Positions 32,846 through 42,295 of a stretch of 64,000 nt of DNA are shown here, piece after piece; the first letter of the stretch is position 1; each line of letters opens with the position of its first letter. The notes under the pieces are model-generated. The model saw nothing but the letters and a program-made list of their open reading frames with translations. It was not told the DNA's origin and searched no databases. This DNA is from Qipengyuania xiamenensis (GTDB taxonomy: Bacteria > Pseudomonadota > Alphaproteobacteria > Sphingomonadales > Sphingomonadaceae). The stretch spans positions 62,001-126,000 of the forward strand of contig NZ_JAIGNM010000002.1 in the NCBI RefSeq assembly GCF_019711495.1, read 5' to 3'. Made by a program: the position numbers and the translations under genes.

Positions 32846-34903
32846 TCAGTCTTCCTTGGTGCTTGCACCGGTCGTGCCTTCGGGCAGGTCTGGGCGCGTG
32901 TCGGGCATCGCCGCATCGCGGTCGCCCGTCTTCAGGTAGGTGTCGAACCAGCGCATCATGCGCAGGTTGTAGTCGTACCGGGCGGCGGCCTTCTGGTTGC
33001 CGTGACCTTCACCCGGGTAGAGCACGAGGCGCACCGGCACATCGGGCTTGCGCACCTTCATCGAGCGATAGAGCTCGTAGCTCTGGCTCGGCGCGACGCG
33101 CGTGTCCTCGGCACCGTGCATGATCAGCAGCGGCGTGTTGGCCTTGTCGACATGGTAGATCGGCGAGACTTCGAGCATCGCCTGCCAGTCGTCCCACGGC
33201 CACTTGCCCGAGTGGACGTTGTACATCTCGTAGGGAATGTCGGTCGTGCCGAACTTCGAGATCTGGTTCGAAATGCCGACGAACATCACCCCGGCGACGA
33301 ACTCGTCGCTCAGCGCGGTGGAGCTCCACGCGGTGGCATAGCCGCCATAGGAACCGCCGGTCACGCCCACGCGGTCCGCATCGGCGATGCCTTCGGCCAC
33401 CAGAGCGCGCTTGGCGTCGACCAGATCGGTGAATTCCGGATCGGTGTAATTGCCCGTGTGCTGCTTGGAGAAAGCGGTGCCGTAGCCGGTCGAGCCGCGA
33501 TAGTTCGGCAGGAATACGGCATAGCCCTGTCCGGCAGCGACCTGTCCGGGCTTCGAATAGGCGGTTTGCCAGCCGTTGCTGTCATGCGCTTCGGGGCCGC
33601 CATGCACGTTGAGGATCAGCGGTGCGCCGCCGCGCGGGGCTCCGCCGACCGGCTCGATCAGAACGCCTTCGACTTCCTGTCCGTCGCGCGCGGTGTAGCG
33701 GAAGGTGCGCTGCTCGCCGAAATCGATTTCCGACAGCCAGCTGTTGTGCTGCGTCCAGCGGGTGAAGCTGCCGTTCTGCCACACGAACAGTTCGGTCGGA
33801 TGCTTGGGGCTGCTGGCCTCGACGGCGAGCGTATTGCCGCCTGCCTCGACGGTGGAGAGGATCAGTTCGCCCCCGTCATGCTCTTCGGCGACGGTGCCGT
33901 CCGCGTTGTAGATCCGCAGCGCGCTCTGGGCACCCTTGTGCACCACTGCAGCGAGGCGGCCATCGGCCAGCCACTCGGCATCCACCGCGGCTTCCGGTGC
34001 GCCTGCATTGAGCGCACGATAACTGCCCGTTGCCACGTCGACGAGGTGCAGAGTGGTGTCGGCCGGATCATTCATATCGACGCCGGCGATCATGGAGAGC
34101 TGCTTGCCGTCGGGCGAGACTTCGATGTCACCCAGCTTGCCCGGGGTTTCGACCACGCGCAGCACCTTGCCGCTTGCAAGGTCGATCACATGCGCGCGCT
34201 TGGAAGTGTATGCGTCGTCGATCTGCGGGGTCGGGGCGCTGTCGACCACGGCGGTCTTGCCGCCCGGTGCGATCTTGAAGGCGCTGACGTAGCCGGGAAT
34301 GGTCACTGCCACCGGCTCGCCATCGACTTCGCTGCCGACACTGGCGGAGAACAGGCGGTTGAGGCGGGCCTCTTCCTCATAGACGATGGCGTTGAAGCCG
34401 GCCTTAGATTCCTTGTCGCGCGCCTTGTCTTCCTCTGCCGAGGCAAGCATCCAGATGCGCGATCCGTCGGGGCTCCATGCGTAGGAGCGCACACCGGCAC
34501 CGTCGACCGCCGCGAGCTTGCGCTGCGCGCCGCCGTCCACCGGAATGCCCCAGACGGCGCGATCTTCGTCGCCATCGGACCACATGAAGGTGACCATGCG
34601 GCCATCGGGTGAGAACGCGATACCCGAAACGGCCATGTCGTCGGGCAGGAAGTCGCGCGCGTTGCCGGGCGCGTAGGCCATCTTGAGCTGCTGCGTCGTG
34701 CTGCCGTTATCCTCACCATCGGTGATGTCGGGCAGGCTGGCCGTCGTGTAGGCGACGCGTGTGCCGTCGGGCGAGACGGCGATGGTGCCGACGCTTTCCA
34801 GCTTGGCAACGTCTTCCGGCGTCATCGGCCGCGCCTGAGCGGTCGCTGCGAGCGAGACGCCCGCGAGCAGGCTGGCGGCGATGGCGGTGGTGCGAATTAG
34901 CAT
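32846..34903 (-). CDS. S9 family prolyl-oligopeptidase-type peptidase, secreted
   Basis: 685 aa with a Sec signal peptide (RTTAIAASLLAGVSLAATAQA). The N-terminal half is a seven-bladed-propeller-like repeat region with recurring SPDG motifs (VSPDGTRVAY, FSPDGRMVTF, WSPDGSRIWM). The C-terminal half is the alpha/beta-hydrolase domain: HGGPEAHDSNGWQTAYSKPG (oxyanion), nucleophile Ser in GVTGGSYGGYATAW near residue 535, catalytic His in YPGEGHGNQKA near residue 635. A periplasmic aminoacyl- or dipeptidyl-peptidase is likely. GGAGAGGA lies before the ATG. It diverges from the amidohydrolase gene. Confidence 0.92.
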   Translation of the reverse strand: MLIRTTAIAASLLAGVSLAATAQARPMTPEDVAKLESVGTIAVSPDGTRVAYTTASLPDITDGEDNGSTTQQLKMAYAPGNARDFLPDDMAVSGIAFSPDGRMVTFMWSDGDEDRAVWGIPVDGGAQRKLAAVDGAGVRSYAWSPDGSRIWMLASAEEDKARDKESKAGFNAIVYEEEARLNRLFSASVGSEVDGEPVAVTIPGYVSAFKIAPGGKTAVVDSAPTPQIDDAYTSKRAHVIDLASGKVLRVVETPGKLGDIEVSPDGKQLSMIAGVDMNDPADTTLHLVDVATGSYRALNAGAPEAAVDAEWLADGRLAAVVHKGAQSALRIYNADGTVAEEHDGGELILSTVEAGGNTLAVEASSPKHPTELFVWQNGSFTRWTQHNSWLSEIDFGEQRTFRYTARDGQEVEGVLIEPVGGAPRGGAPLILNVHGGPEAHDSNGWQTAYSKPGQVAAGQGYAVFLPNYRGSTGYGTAFSKQHTGNYTDPEFTDLVDAKRALVAEGIADADRVGVTGGSYGGYATAWSSTALSDEFVAGVMFVGISNQISKFGTTDIPYEMYNVHSGKWPWDDWQAMLEVSPIYHVDKANTPLLIMHGAEDTRVAPSQSYELYRSMKVRKPDVPVRLVLYPGEGHGNQKAAARYDYNLRMMRWFDTYLKTGDRDAAMPDTRPDLPEGTTGASTKED

Positions 34904-35028
34904 TGGCGATCCTCTCCTGTTGGTCGCGCGCACTCATAGCGATGCAGCGCCGCATGGCAAACCGGGGGCTTGGCAGGGCCGGGCCGAGCGGGCATCACCT
35001 CCTGCGAGAGACACAGGGGAGAGACTCG

Positions 35029-36303
35029 ATGCGTACAATGCTTGCAGGGATTGCAGCCGGACTGATGGCAACCGCCGCGCCGGTTCTGGCACAGACCACG
35101 ATCATCCACGCCGACGGTATCGTCACCGACGCAAGCGAGCCGGTGAAGGGCCGCGTCACGGTCACGGTAACCGACGGACGGATCGTCAGCGTCGAGGACG
35201 GCTGGCAGGGCGTTCCCGACGGTGCTGAGATGATCCATCTCGAAGGCAAGACGCTCGTCCCGGGCCTGATCGACCTGCACACGCACCTGTCGGGCGACCC
35301 TAGCGGCGAATTCTGGCGCGCAGCCACCACGCCGCCCGAATGGAACGTGCTCGTCGCGGCCAAGAATGCGCATATCACCGCCAAGGCCGGTTTCACGACC
35401 GTGCGCGACGTCGGTTCGCGCACCGACCAGGTCATGCAGATGCTCGGCCGCGCGACGGCGGAGGGCATGCTGCCCGGACCGCGTGTCGTCACCAGCGGTC
35501 GCACCATCGCGATCGTCGGCGGACATGGCGACATCAACGGCTTCCGCCGCGAAGTGAACGATTCGCTGGGAACGTCCTTCTCCTGCACCGGGCCGGTCGA
35601 ATGCGCGGAGCGGGTGCGCGAGGCGTCGAAATACGGCGCGGACCTGATCAAGATTACGGCGACCGGCGGCGTGCTCAGCCAGCAGGGTCGGGGCCTTGAG
35701 GCGCATTTCACCGATGCCGAGATGCGCAGCATCGTCACCACGGCGGAATCGCTCGGCCTCAAGGTCGCCGCACATGCCCATGGCGCGCGCGGGATCGAAG
35801 CTGCGGCGCGCGCAGGCGTGCACACGATCGAACACGGCACCTATCTCGATGAGGCTGCTGCCAAGGCCATGCGCGAAAACGGCACCACGCTGGTGCCCAC
35901 GCTGATGGCGTTCGAAGGCATCAAGACCAATCTCGGCACCGGATTCTACACGCCGGTCGTGGAGGACAAGATCCGCGCAGTGAGCGAATATGCCGGCACC
36001 ATCGTCGAACGCGCCCGCCGCTGGAACGTGAACGTCGCTTTCGGCACCGATGCAGGCGTCTTCCCGCATGGCGAGAATGCGGGCGAGTTCGCCCTGCTCA
36101 AGGCCAACGGGATGAGCGACCGTGACGCGCTTGCCAGTGCAACCACGGGTGCTGCCCAGATCCTCGGCATGGAAGGCGAGATCGGCCGCATCGCGCCGGG
36201 CTATTCGGCCGACATCATCGCGGTGGAAGGCAACCCGCTCGAAGACGTGACCGTGCTCGAGGATGTCGACTGGGTCATGGTGCGCGGACGCGTAATCGAG
36301 TGA
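35029..36303 (+). CDS. Secreted amidohydrolase family protein
   Basis: 424 aa with a signal peptide ending AAPVLAQ. Metal-dependent hydrolase (imidazolonepropionase/prolidase-like group): first metal motif IDLHTHLSGDPSG near residue 80, KITATGGVLSQQG near residue 205 (position of the bridging Lys), KVAAHAHGARGIEAAARAG near residue 245, HTIEHGTYLD near residue 264, and Asp in VAFGTDAGVFPHGENAG near residue 340. Probably a periplasmic dipeptidase or similar acting with the divergent S9 peptidase. AGGGGAGA precedes the ATG. Its stop overlaps the GTG of the next gene. Confidence 0.9.
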   Translation: MRTMLAGIAAGLMATAAPVLAQTTIIHADGIVTDASEPVKGRVTVTVTDGRIVSVEDGWQGVPDGAEMIHLEGKTLVPGLIDLHTHLSGDPSGEFWRAATTPPEWNVLVAAKNAHITAKAGFTTVRDVGSRTDQVMQMLGRATAEGMLPGPRVVTSGRTIAIVGGHGDINGFRREVNDSLGTSFSCTGPVECAERVREASKYGADLIKITATGGVLSQQGRGLEAHFTDAEMRSIVTTAESLGLKVAAHAHGARGIEAAARAGVHTIEHGTYLDEAAAKAMRENGTTLVPTLMAFEGIKTNLGTGFYTPVVEDKIRAVSEYAGTIVERARRWNVNVAFGTDAGVFPHGENAGEFALLKANGMSDRDALASATTGAAQILGMEGEIGRIAPGYSADIIAVEGNPLEDVTVLEDVDWVMVRGRVIE

Positions 36304-37247
36304 TCCGTTCCCGCATTGCCGCCTGCACGATTGCCTTGCTTGCAGGAGGCCAGCTGGGCGCCGAGGAAACCGAGATATGCCAGCGCGAGCTGGTCGTCCT
36401 TGGCGCAGGGCAGGATGCCGGTGCGCCGCAGATCGGCAATGCGCAGGACGATGGCCCGCAACTGCTGCCGAGTTCGCTTGCGCTGATCGACCGCGAGGCA
36501 GGTGCACGATATCTCTTCGATGCGTCTCCCGCGATTACCGAGCAACTGGCGGCGCTGGACCGCATCGCGCCGCCCGCAGGCGGCCTGGGGCTGGACGGCA
36601 TTTTCCTGACCCACGCGCATATCGGCCACTATCTTGGTCTCGCCTATCTCGGGCGCGAGGCTGCAAGCGCAAAAGGTGTGCCGGTCTATGCCATGCCGCG
36701 TATGGCTCAGTTCCTGCGCGACAATGGCCCATGGAGCCAGCTGGTCGAGCTTGGGCAGATTGAAGTGGTTACGCTGGGCGACGGGAATGGGCTCCAGGCC
36801 GTGTCGCTAGCGCCCGACCTGGTGGTGGTTGCCTTGCCGGTGCCGCATCGCGATGAATTCTCCGAAACGGTCGGATATTACATCATGCCGGAAGGTGGCG
36901 GCGGCGCCCTCTACCTTCCCGACATCGACAGCTGGGATGAATGGAGCTGGCCAAACGGACCGATGCTCGCCACCATGCTTGCCCGGGCGGATCATATCTT
37001 CGTCGACGCAACCTTCTGGGACGATAACGAGCTTCCCGGACGCGACATGAGCGAAATACCCCACCCACGCGTCACCGGGACGATGGACCTGTTGCAGCAT
37101 TATCCCGCTGACGTGCGAGCGAAGGTGCACTTCATCCATTACAATCACACCAATCCGCTGCGCGAACCGGACAGCGCCGAGAGTCGCGAGGTCGAGGCGC
37201 GGGGCTTTCATGTCGCGCGGCGCGGCGACCGGATTTGTCTCGACTGA
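36300..37247 (+). CDS. PqqB-like MBL-fold hydrolase, exported
   Basis: 315 aa starting with GTG in a GTGA overlap with the amidohydrolase stop. A signal-like N-terminus (AACTIALLAGGQLGAEE) is followed by the MBL pattern LVVLGAGQDAGAPQIGNAQD as in PqqB. The metal motif reads THAHIGHYLGL (H105, H107, H110): the Asp of the classical HxHxDH is Gly here, while VPHRDEFSETVGY and FIHYNHTNPL supply further His residues. So it may bind a single metal or use another ligand set. Substrate unknown; no pqq genes are nearby. Coupled with a peptidase-like neighbour. Confidence 0.82.
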   Translation: MIRSRIAACTIALLAGGQLGAEETEICQRELVVLGAGQDAGAPQIGNAQDDGPQLLPSSLALIDREAGARYLFDASPAITEQLAALDRIAPPAGGLGLDGIFLTHAHIGHYLGLAYLGREAASAKGVPVYAMPRMAQFLRDNGPWSQLVELGQIEVVTLGDGNGLQAVSLAPDLVVVALPVPHRDEFSETVGYYIMPEGGGGALYLPDIDSWDEWSWPNGPMLATMLARADHIFVDATFWDDNELPGRDMSEIPHPRVTGTMDLLQHYPADVRAKVHFIHYNHTNPLREPDSAESREVEARGFHVARRGDRICLD

Positions 37248-37251
37248 GGCG

Positions 37252-38046
37252 CTATTCGCTTGCGGCCAGTTGCCGCCAGCTTCTCGGAACCGAGTAACCC
37301 TTCGCTTCCTGCACTGCGATGGCGCGGCGAATGGTCTCGCGCGCTGCGGCCATGCCGTTGCGCTCCTGGATCGCGGCGAGATTTGCGAGGCTGCGCGCAT
37401 CCTCTGGATCGTTCGCGACTACTTCTTCGAGCCGCTGCATCGCTGTGCGATCGTCACCGCTGGCGAGCGCCAGCGCGACCAGCGACCGGCGTGCTTCCTG
37501 CGCCCTCGCAGGCGAAAGCTCGCCGGTTGAAAGCAGCGCGAGCAGTCCCTCTTCGCGCAAACCTGCATCATCCGCGTCCTGTGCGGCGGCAAACAGCTTT
37601 TCGCTGCCGACATGGCGTTCGCGCGCAGAATAGCTCTCGGTATAGGCAACGTGGCGATAGTGATCGATGGCGCCTGCCAGATCGCCTTCCGCCGCCAGAT
37701 CGTCTCCCGAGGCGAGGATGCAGACTACCGTCTTGCTCAGCAGCGGGTCTTCGGATTCGCAGCCCTTGCGCTTGCGCATGATGAATTTGTGTGTGTGCGG
37801 CGTCATGCCCGATTGCGGTGTGAGGCCGGGAGTGCCGACATTGGAGGCGATGCCGCTGTTGGCGAAATGCGCGGTTCTCGGCACGCGCGATCCCAGCGCG
37901 ACGCGTCGCGGCTTTTCGTCGGGATCGGCAGTGACGATGATTGGCGGGGGAGGGGTTTCCTCTTCCTCCGTCTCACTGACTTCCTGCGCCGCTACACCTG
38001 CCGGAAGGGCGAGCGCGAAAACCGCAAGGGCGAGGGGTGTCTTCAT
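37252..38046 (-). CDS. Exported hypothetical protein with TPR-like C-terminus
   Basis: 264 aa. Signal peptide LALAVFALALPAGVAAQ, then an acidic-to-proline stretch (SETEEEETPPPPIIV), then LSKTVVCILASGDDLAAEGD and repeating helix pairs such as GAIDHYRHVAYTESYSARER and AMQRLEEVVANDPEDARSLA that look like degenerate tetratricopeptide repeats. Two cysteines (RKGCESE, TVVCILA) may form a disulfide. I do not recognise a named family. The ATG follows GGAGAGAG. It faces the PqqB-like gene tail to tail with only 4 bp between stops. Confidence 0.65.
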   Translation of the reverse strand: MKTPLALAVFALALPAGVAAQEVSETEEEETPPPPIIVTADPDEKPRRVALGSRVPRTAHFANSGIASNVGTPGLTPQSGMTPHTHKFIMRKRKGCESEDPLLSKTVVCILASGDDLAAEGDLAGAIDHYRHVAYTESYSARERHVGSEKLFAAAQDADDAGLREEGLLALLSTGELSPARAQEARRSLVALALASGDDRTAMQRLEEVVANDPEDARSLANLAAIQERNGMAAARETIRRAIAVQEAKGYSVPRSWRQLAASE

Positions 38047-38216
38047 GCGTTCTCTCTCCACCAGAGCAAAAGCATGGATGAGCGGCCCGATGTTGGCAAC
38101 CGGGGCAGGCCGCAATCGCGCCGTTCGTCGAAGCGGATACCGCAGCAATCGGGGAATATTTCCAATTTCCGGCGACGCGCCTACAAGGCTCGCAATAGTT
38201 AACAGGGGTTCCAGAA

Positions 38217-40073
38217 ATGAAAATCGTGACCGGTGCGCTGCTTGGTGTGTCCGCCCTTTCGCTCGCAGCCTGTGCTTCGACACCCGGCGAGGGAGTAACC
38301 GTATCGCAGACCGGGGAGTACGAGCTCACCGGGACGATGGAAATTCCCGATGCCGACGACCAGTCGGCCCATGACGCCCTGTTCGCGCTGTTCGAGGATG
38401 CCGACGAGCGCAATCTCGAGCTTAATCCCATCGGCGCCCTGTTCCGCGGCGACATGCGCTATGCGGACCGGATCGGCGATTACCTGACCGACGAGTACAA
38501 CGACCTGTCGCGCGCCGATGCCGAGCTCAACCTCGCCAAGCTGAAGGAAATCGACCGCGCCGCGCTCTCGCCGACCGACCAGCTTGCCTATGACGTGTTC
38601 GAATATAACCAGCGCCAGGCACTGAAGGCGCTGACGCCGCAAATCCTCGCCGTCACCGATGTGCGACCGGTGAACCATTTCTCCGGCTTCCACACCTTCT
38701 ATCCCGACTTCGCCAGCGGGCAGAGCGCAGCGCCGTTCAAGACGGTCGAGGACTACGAGAACAATTTGAAGCGCCACGCCAATTACGTCGAGCTGACCGA
38801 CCGCGCGATTGCGCGCTTCCGCGAAGGTCTCGACAGCGGCGTGCTGGAAACCCAGCTGACGATCGGCAATGTCATCACCCAGCTCGATACGCAGCTTGCG
38901 CTCGACATCGAGGAATCGCCGTTCTGGATGCCGGTGACCAATTTCCCGGAAGATTTCAGCGAAGCCGACAAGGCGCGCCTGACGCGCGAATATCGCGCCT
39001 CCATCTCCGAGGTTTACGCAGCCCATGCCCGCCTGCGTGATTTCCTGCGTGACGATTATTACGAAGAGGCCCGTGAAAGCGTTGGCCTTGCGCAGATGAA
39101 GGGCGGCGAGGCGCTCTATCGCCAGCTTATCGAGAACACGACCACGCTGCCGCTCGAACCCGATTACCTGCACAACCTCGGCCTGTCCGAGGTGGCGCGG
39201 ATCAAGGACGGGCTCGAGGAAATCAAGGCGGAGGTCGCCTTCGAAGGTACGCTCAACGAGTTCTTCGACTACGTCCGCACCGATCCGCAGTTCAAGCCCG
39301 CCAGCCGCGAAGCGCTGACGCAAACCTATTACGATATCGGGAAAGAGGTCGACGAGAAGATCGGCGACTACTTCTCGCTCGTTCCCAAGAGCGAGCTGGT
39401 GATCAAGCCGTACGAACCCTATCGCGAGCAGTTCTCCGCTGGTGGTTCCTACCAGAGCGGCGCACCCGACGGGTCGCGCCCGGGCACCTTCTATTTCAAC
39501 GCCTATGACCTGCCGAGCCGCCTGACGACCGGCAATGTCACGCTCTACCTCCATGAAGGCGCGCCGGGGCATCACTTCCAGATCAGCCTCGCGCAAGAGA
39601 ACACCGACCTGCCTGCGTTCATGCGCTTCGGCGGTACCACCGCCTTCGTCGAGGGCTGGGCGCTCTATTCGGAGACGCTGGGTTACGAGATGGGCTTCTT
39701 CGAAGACCCGTGGAACCGCTATGGCACGCTGCAGGACGAGCAGCTGCGCGCGATGCGTCTCGTTGTCGACACGGGCCTCCACGCCAAGGGCTGGACCCGC
39801 GAACAGGCGATCGACTTCATGCTGGACAACAGCGGCATGACCCGCACCGAGGTCGTGGCAGAGGTCGAACGCTACATCGCCATTCCTTCGCAGGCTCTGG
39901 CCTACAAGGTCGGCGCGCTGAAGATCCAGGAACTGCGCGCGAAGGCCGAGCAAGCGCTTGGCGACGATTTCGACATCAAGGCCTTCCACACGCAGGTTCT
40001 CGATACCGGCGGACTTCCGCTGCCGGTCCTCGAGGCCAAGATCGATCGCTGGATAGCAGGGGGCGGCGCCTAA
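38217..40073 (+). CDS. DUF885 family lipoprotein, probable metallopeptidase
   Basis: 618 aa lipoprotein (signal VSALSLAACAS, lipidated Cys near residue 19). DUF885 proteins are large helical hydrolases with a zinc-type motif, here VTLYLHEGAPGHHFQISL near residue 445, with the distal glutamate in TTAFVEGWALYSETLGYEM near residue 477. The N-terminal domain starts DADERNLELNPIGALFRGDM and includes TDQLAYDVFEYNQRQALKA. Likely a periplasmic carboxypeptidase-like enzyme. AACAGGGG lies upstream of the ATG. It diverges from the TPR-like gene. Confidence 0.88.
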   Translation: MKIVTGALLGVSALSLAACASTPGEGVTVSQTGEYELTGTMEIPDADDQSAHDALFALFEDADERNLELNPIGALFRGDMRYADRIGDYLTDEYNDLSRADAELNLAKLKEIDRAALSPTDQLAYDVFEYNQRQALKALTPQILAVTDVRPVNHFSGFHTFYPDFASGQSAAPFKTVEDYENNLKRHANYVELTDRAIARFREGLDSGVLETQLTIGNVITQLDTQLALDIEESPFWMPVTNFPEDFSEADKARLTREYRASISEVYAAHARLRDFLRDDYYEEARESVGLAQMKGGEALYRQLIENTTTLPLEPDYLHNLGLSEVARIKDGLEEIKAEVAFEGTLNEFFDYVRTDPQFKPASREALTQTYYDIGKEVDEKIGDYFSLVPKSELVIKPYEPYREQFSAGGSYQSGAPDGSRPGTFYFNAYDLPSRLTTGNVTLYLHEGAPGHHFQISLAQENTDLPAFMRFGGTTAFVEGWALYSETLGYEMGFFEDPWNRYGTLQDEQLRAMRLVVDTGLHAKGWTREQAIDFMLDNSGMTRTEVVAEVERYIAIPSQALAYKVGALKIQELRAKAEQALGDDFDIKAFHTQVLDTGGLPLPVLEAKIDRWIAGGGA

Positions 40074-40291
40074 GGCGCGCTCCCGGCGAGCGGGAGATCC
40101 GCATCGCCTCGAAAACCCGCTTTTTCTTGCCGGAAGCCGCGCGCATCGCTGGAGATAGCGCACCTCCCGCCTGCGCGAAACTGTTTCAAATCGGGACTTT
40201 AGGCGCGCAAGTGCGGCGATAGGGGAACCTATTCGCTGCATAGGTGGTTTTACCGGTCAGGACGGAGGGAATGAGTTCATGGAGGTATACC
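40074..40291. other. Intergenic region before the 49-residue gene
   Basis: 218 bp without a gene. It holds a 6-bp CTCCCG/CGGGAG stem just after the DUF885 stop (no T-run) and, at 40227-40245, a 6-bp ACCTAT/ATAGGT stem with a 7-nt loop, followed by GGTTTTA. The second could be a short leader hairpin or weak terminator. No convincing promoter boxes by eye. Confidence 0.4.
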
Positions 40292-40441
40292 ATGTCTAGC
40301 ATGTCCTTCCGCAGCAGCCGCCCCGACGGGTGGGTCAAGCCCAAGGCCTATAGCGACGCATCGCTGCGTTTTAAGGCCCATGGCAAGATCATCCCGATGG
40401 AGGAACCAGGTTTCCTGGCTCGTCTGTTCGGCCGGCGGTAA
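40292..40441 (+). CDS. Small conserved-looking protein, 49 aa
   Basis: Very short gene supported by a strong GGAGGT ribosome binding site 5 nt before the ATG and by a terminator immediately after it. The product is basic (RPDGWVKPKAYSDASLRF near residue 10, ending ARLFGRR), without a signal peptide or membrane helix. It resembles small Sphingomonad proteins of unknown role I have seen, but I cannot name a family. Monocistronic by layout. Confidence 0.65.
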   Translation: MSSMSFRSSRPDGWVKPKAYSDASLRFKAHGKIIPMEEPGFLARLFGRR

Positions 40442-40466
40442 GCTGAGGGTTCAGTCGTAAAAGGGC

Positions 40467-40507
40467 AGGGGCCGGAAGTCGCATAGACTCCCGGCCCCTT
40501 ATCTTTG
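40467..40507 (+). terminator. Intrinsic terminator after the 49-residue gene
   Basis: A 9-bp stem AGGGGCCGG/CCGGCCCCT with a 15-nt loop, followed by TATCTTT. It sits between convergent genes, so it may also serve the AgcS gene in the other direction (no strong T-run there). Confidence 0.75.
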
Positions 40508-40530
40508 TCCGTCGCTGGAGGCGGAGGAGG

Positions 40531-42054
40531 TCAGTACTCCTCCGGTTCCTCCGGCGTGTCGGCGGTGTGGGTGGGTCCTGCATCCTTCTCGCCGCGGGCG
40601 AGCTTGAACACCACGCCCGACAGCAGCGCGAGCGCCAGCAGGTTCGGCAGCGCCATGGCAGCATTCGAGATGTCGCCAAGGCGCCAGACCAGCTCGCTCG
40701 GCTGTGCGGCGCCAAGGAAGATGACCACGCACCACAGCACGCGCCACGCCATGTGCAGCTTCTTTTCGCCTGCGCGGTTCGAACCCTTCATCCGGTCATA
40801 GAGGAAGGTGATCGCACGCTCGCCATAGTAGCTCCACGTCAGCAGCGTGGTGAACACGAACAGGATCAGCGCAATCGAAGCGATCAGCGTACCGATCGGG
40901 ATCGAGGCGATCTGCATCGGGAAGGCCGCGGCAAAGGCGCCGCTGGTCATCTCGAAGCCGACGCGGTCGGACTGCCAGGCATGCGCTACCGCTTCGGTGC
41001 CGGCAGTGAAGTCACCACGCACCGTCAGGATCACCAGCGCCGTCATGGTGCAGATTACGATGGTGTCGATGAAGGTGCCCAGCATCGCCATGCGGCCCTG
41101 CTGTTCCGGATCGTTCGTCTGCGCCACCGCGTGCGCGATCGCGGTCGAACCCTGCCCCGCCTCGTTCGAGAACAGGCCGCGGGCCACACCGGCCCGGATC
41201 GCCATGATCATCGCAGCGCCCACGAAGCCGCCGGTTGCGCTCTGGAAGTTGAACGCGCCGTGGAAGATGAGATAAAACGTCTCGCCAAGGTCCCCGAAGT
41301 TCAGGATCAGCGCGATCACGGCCATCACGATGTAGGCGCCAGCCATGAACGGAACGACCTTTTCGGCGACGTTACCGATCGACTTGATGCCGCCGATGAT
41401 GACGATGAACACGAGGATCGCGACGATCAGGCCGCCGAGCCATTCCTCGATACCGAAGAGTTCGTTGAGGCCGTCGGCCACCGCGTTCGCCTGGATCGAG
41501 TTGCCCGTCACCAGCGCGGAGAACAGCGTACCGAGGCAGAAGACCACGGCGAGCCAGGTCCATTTCTTGCCCAGGCCCATCATGATGTAGGTCATCGGGC
41601 CGCCGCGCAGCACACCGTCGCTGGTGCGTTCGCGATAGCGGATGGCGAGCGAACCCTCGGCAAAGCCCAGAGCCATGCCGAACAGCGCGGTGATCCACAT
41701 CCAGAAAATCGCGCCCGGACCGCCGAGCGCGATCGCGGTGGCTACACCGGCGAGGTTACCCGTGCCGACCTGTCCGGAAAGTGCGGTCGAAAGCGCTGCG
41801 AAGGGCGAGATTTCACCATCGCCCTGGCTCTTGCGTCCGGCGAACAGGCCCTTGAAGGCCGCGCCCAGCTTGACGATCGGGTAGAAGCGCAGGCCGACCA
41901 TGATCCACAGGCCGATGCCCAGGAGGATGATCGTCATGGGCGGGAAAGGCAGGACCTCCGCCCCGTTCCAGGTGCCTACCCAGATGAAGTCGGATAGGTT
42001 GGTGACCGGTTCGATCATCCGTTCGCCAAAGCTTGGCGGTGCGGCATTTGCCAT
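40531..42054 (-). CDS. Sodium:alanine symporter family (AgcS) transporter
   Basis: 507 aa with about 11 helices. AgcS signatures: ALSTALSGQVGTGNLAGVAT near residue 89 (Na+/substrate binding), GGPGAIFWMWITALFGMALG near residue 110, RGGPMTYIMMGLG near residue 150, ARGLFSNEAGQGSTAIAHA near residue 300. It imports alanine or glycine with sodium, which would suit the gcv genes elsewhere in the window, though not adjacent. The ATG at 42054 starts the conserved region. It ends 24 bp from the terminator and diverges from secE. Confidence 0.92.
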   Translation of the reverse strand: MANAAPPSFGERMIEPVTNLSDFIWVGTWNGAEVLPFPPMTIILLGIGLWIMVGLRFYPIVKLGAAFKGLFAGRKSQGDGEISPFAALSTALSGQVGTGNLAGVATAIALGGPGAIFWMWITALFGMALGFAEGSLAIRYRERTSDGVLRGGPMTYIMMGLGKKWTWLAVVFCLGTLFSALVTGNSIQANAVADGLNELFGIEEWLGGLIVAILVFIVIIGGIKSIGNVAEKVVPFMAGAYIVMAVIALILNFGDLGETFYLIFHGAFNFQSATGGFVGAAMIMAIRAGVARGLFSNEAGQGSTAIAHAVAQTNDPEQQGRMAMLGTFIDTIVICTMTALVILTVRGDFTAGTEAVAHAWQSDRVGFEMTSGAFAAAFPMQIASIPIGTLIASIALILFVFTTLLTWSYYGERAITFLYDRMKGSNRAGEKKLHMAWRVLWCVVIFLGAAQPSELVWRLGDISNAAMALPNLLALALLSGVVFKLARGEKDAGPTHTADTPEEPEEY

Positions 42055-42152
42055 TTTAGGTATTCCCCTCAAACGTCCCGTATTCGGTAAAGCGCGCAAG
42101 CTAGCCACGTCGCGCCAGCTTGGAAAGGCGCAAAAACGCGGCTCTCCACCGC

Positions 42153-42181
42153 TTGCCTTTTGAGCGCGTGCCGCCTAAATG
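42153..42181 (+). promoter_or_regulatory. Predicted sigma-70-type promoter of secE-nusG
   Basis: TTGCCT (42153-42158) and TAAATG (42176-42181) separated by 17 bp, about 115 bp before the secE ATG. Spacing is ideal and the boxes match the housekeeping consensus moderately; the assignment rests on pattern only. Confidence 0.5.
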
Positions 42182-42295
42182 CCTCTGCGTCTTCCGACAT
42201 CGATGAAGGAAAAGCCCCTCCCGACCTTGTATCGGGGCGGCGAAACCCCCATCCCGGAAGAGACGTAAGTTTCAACGCGAGAGCACGAGCAGATC

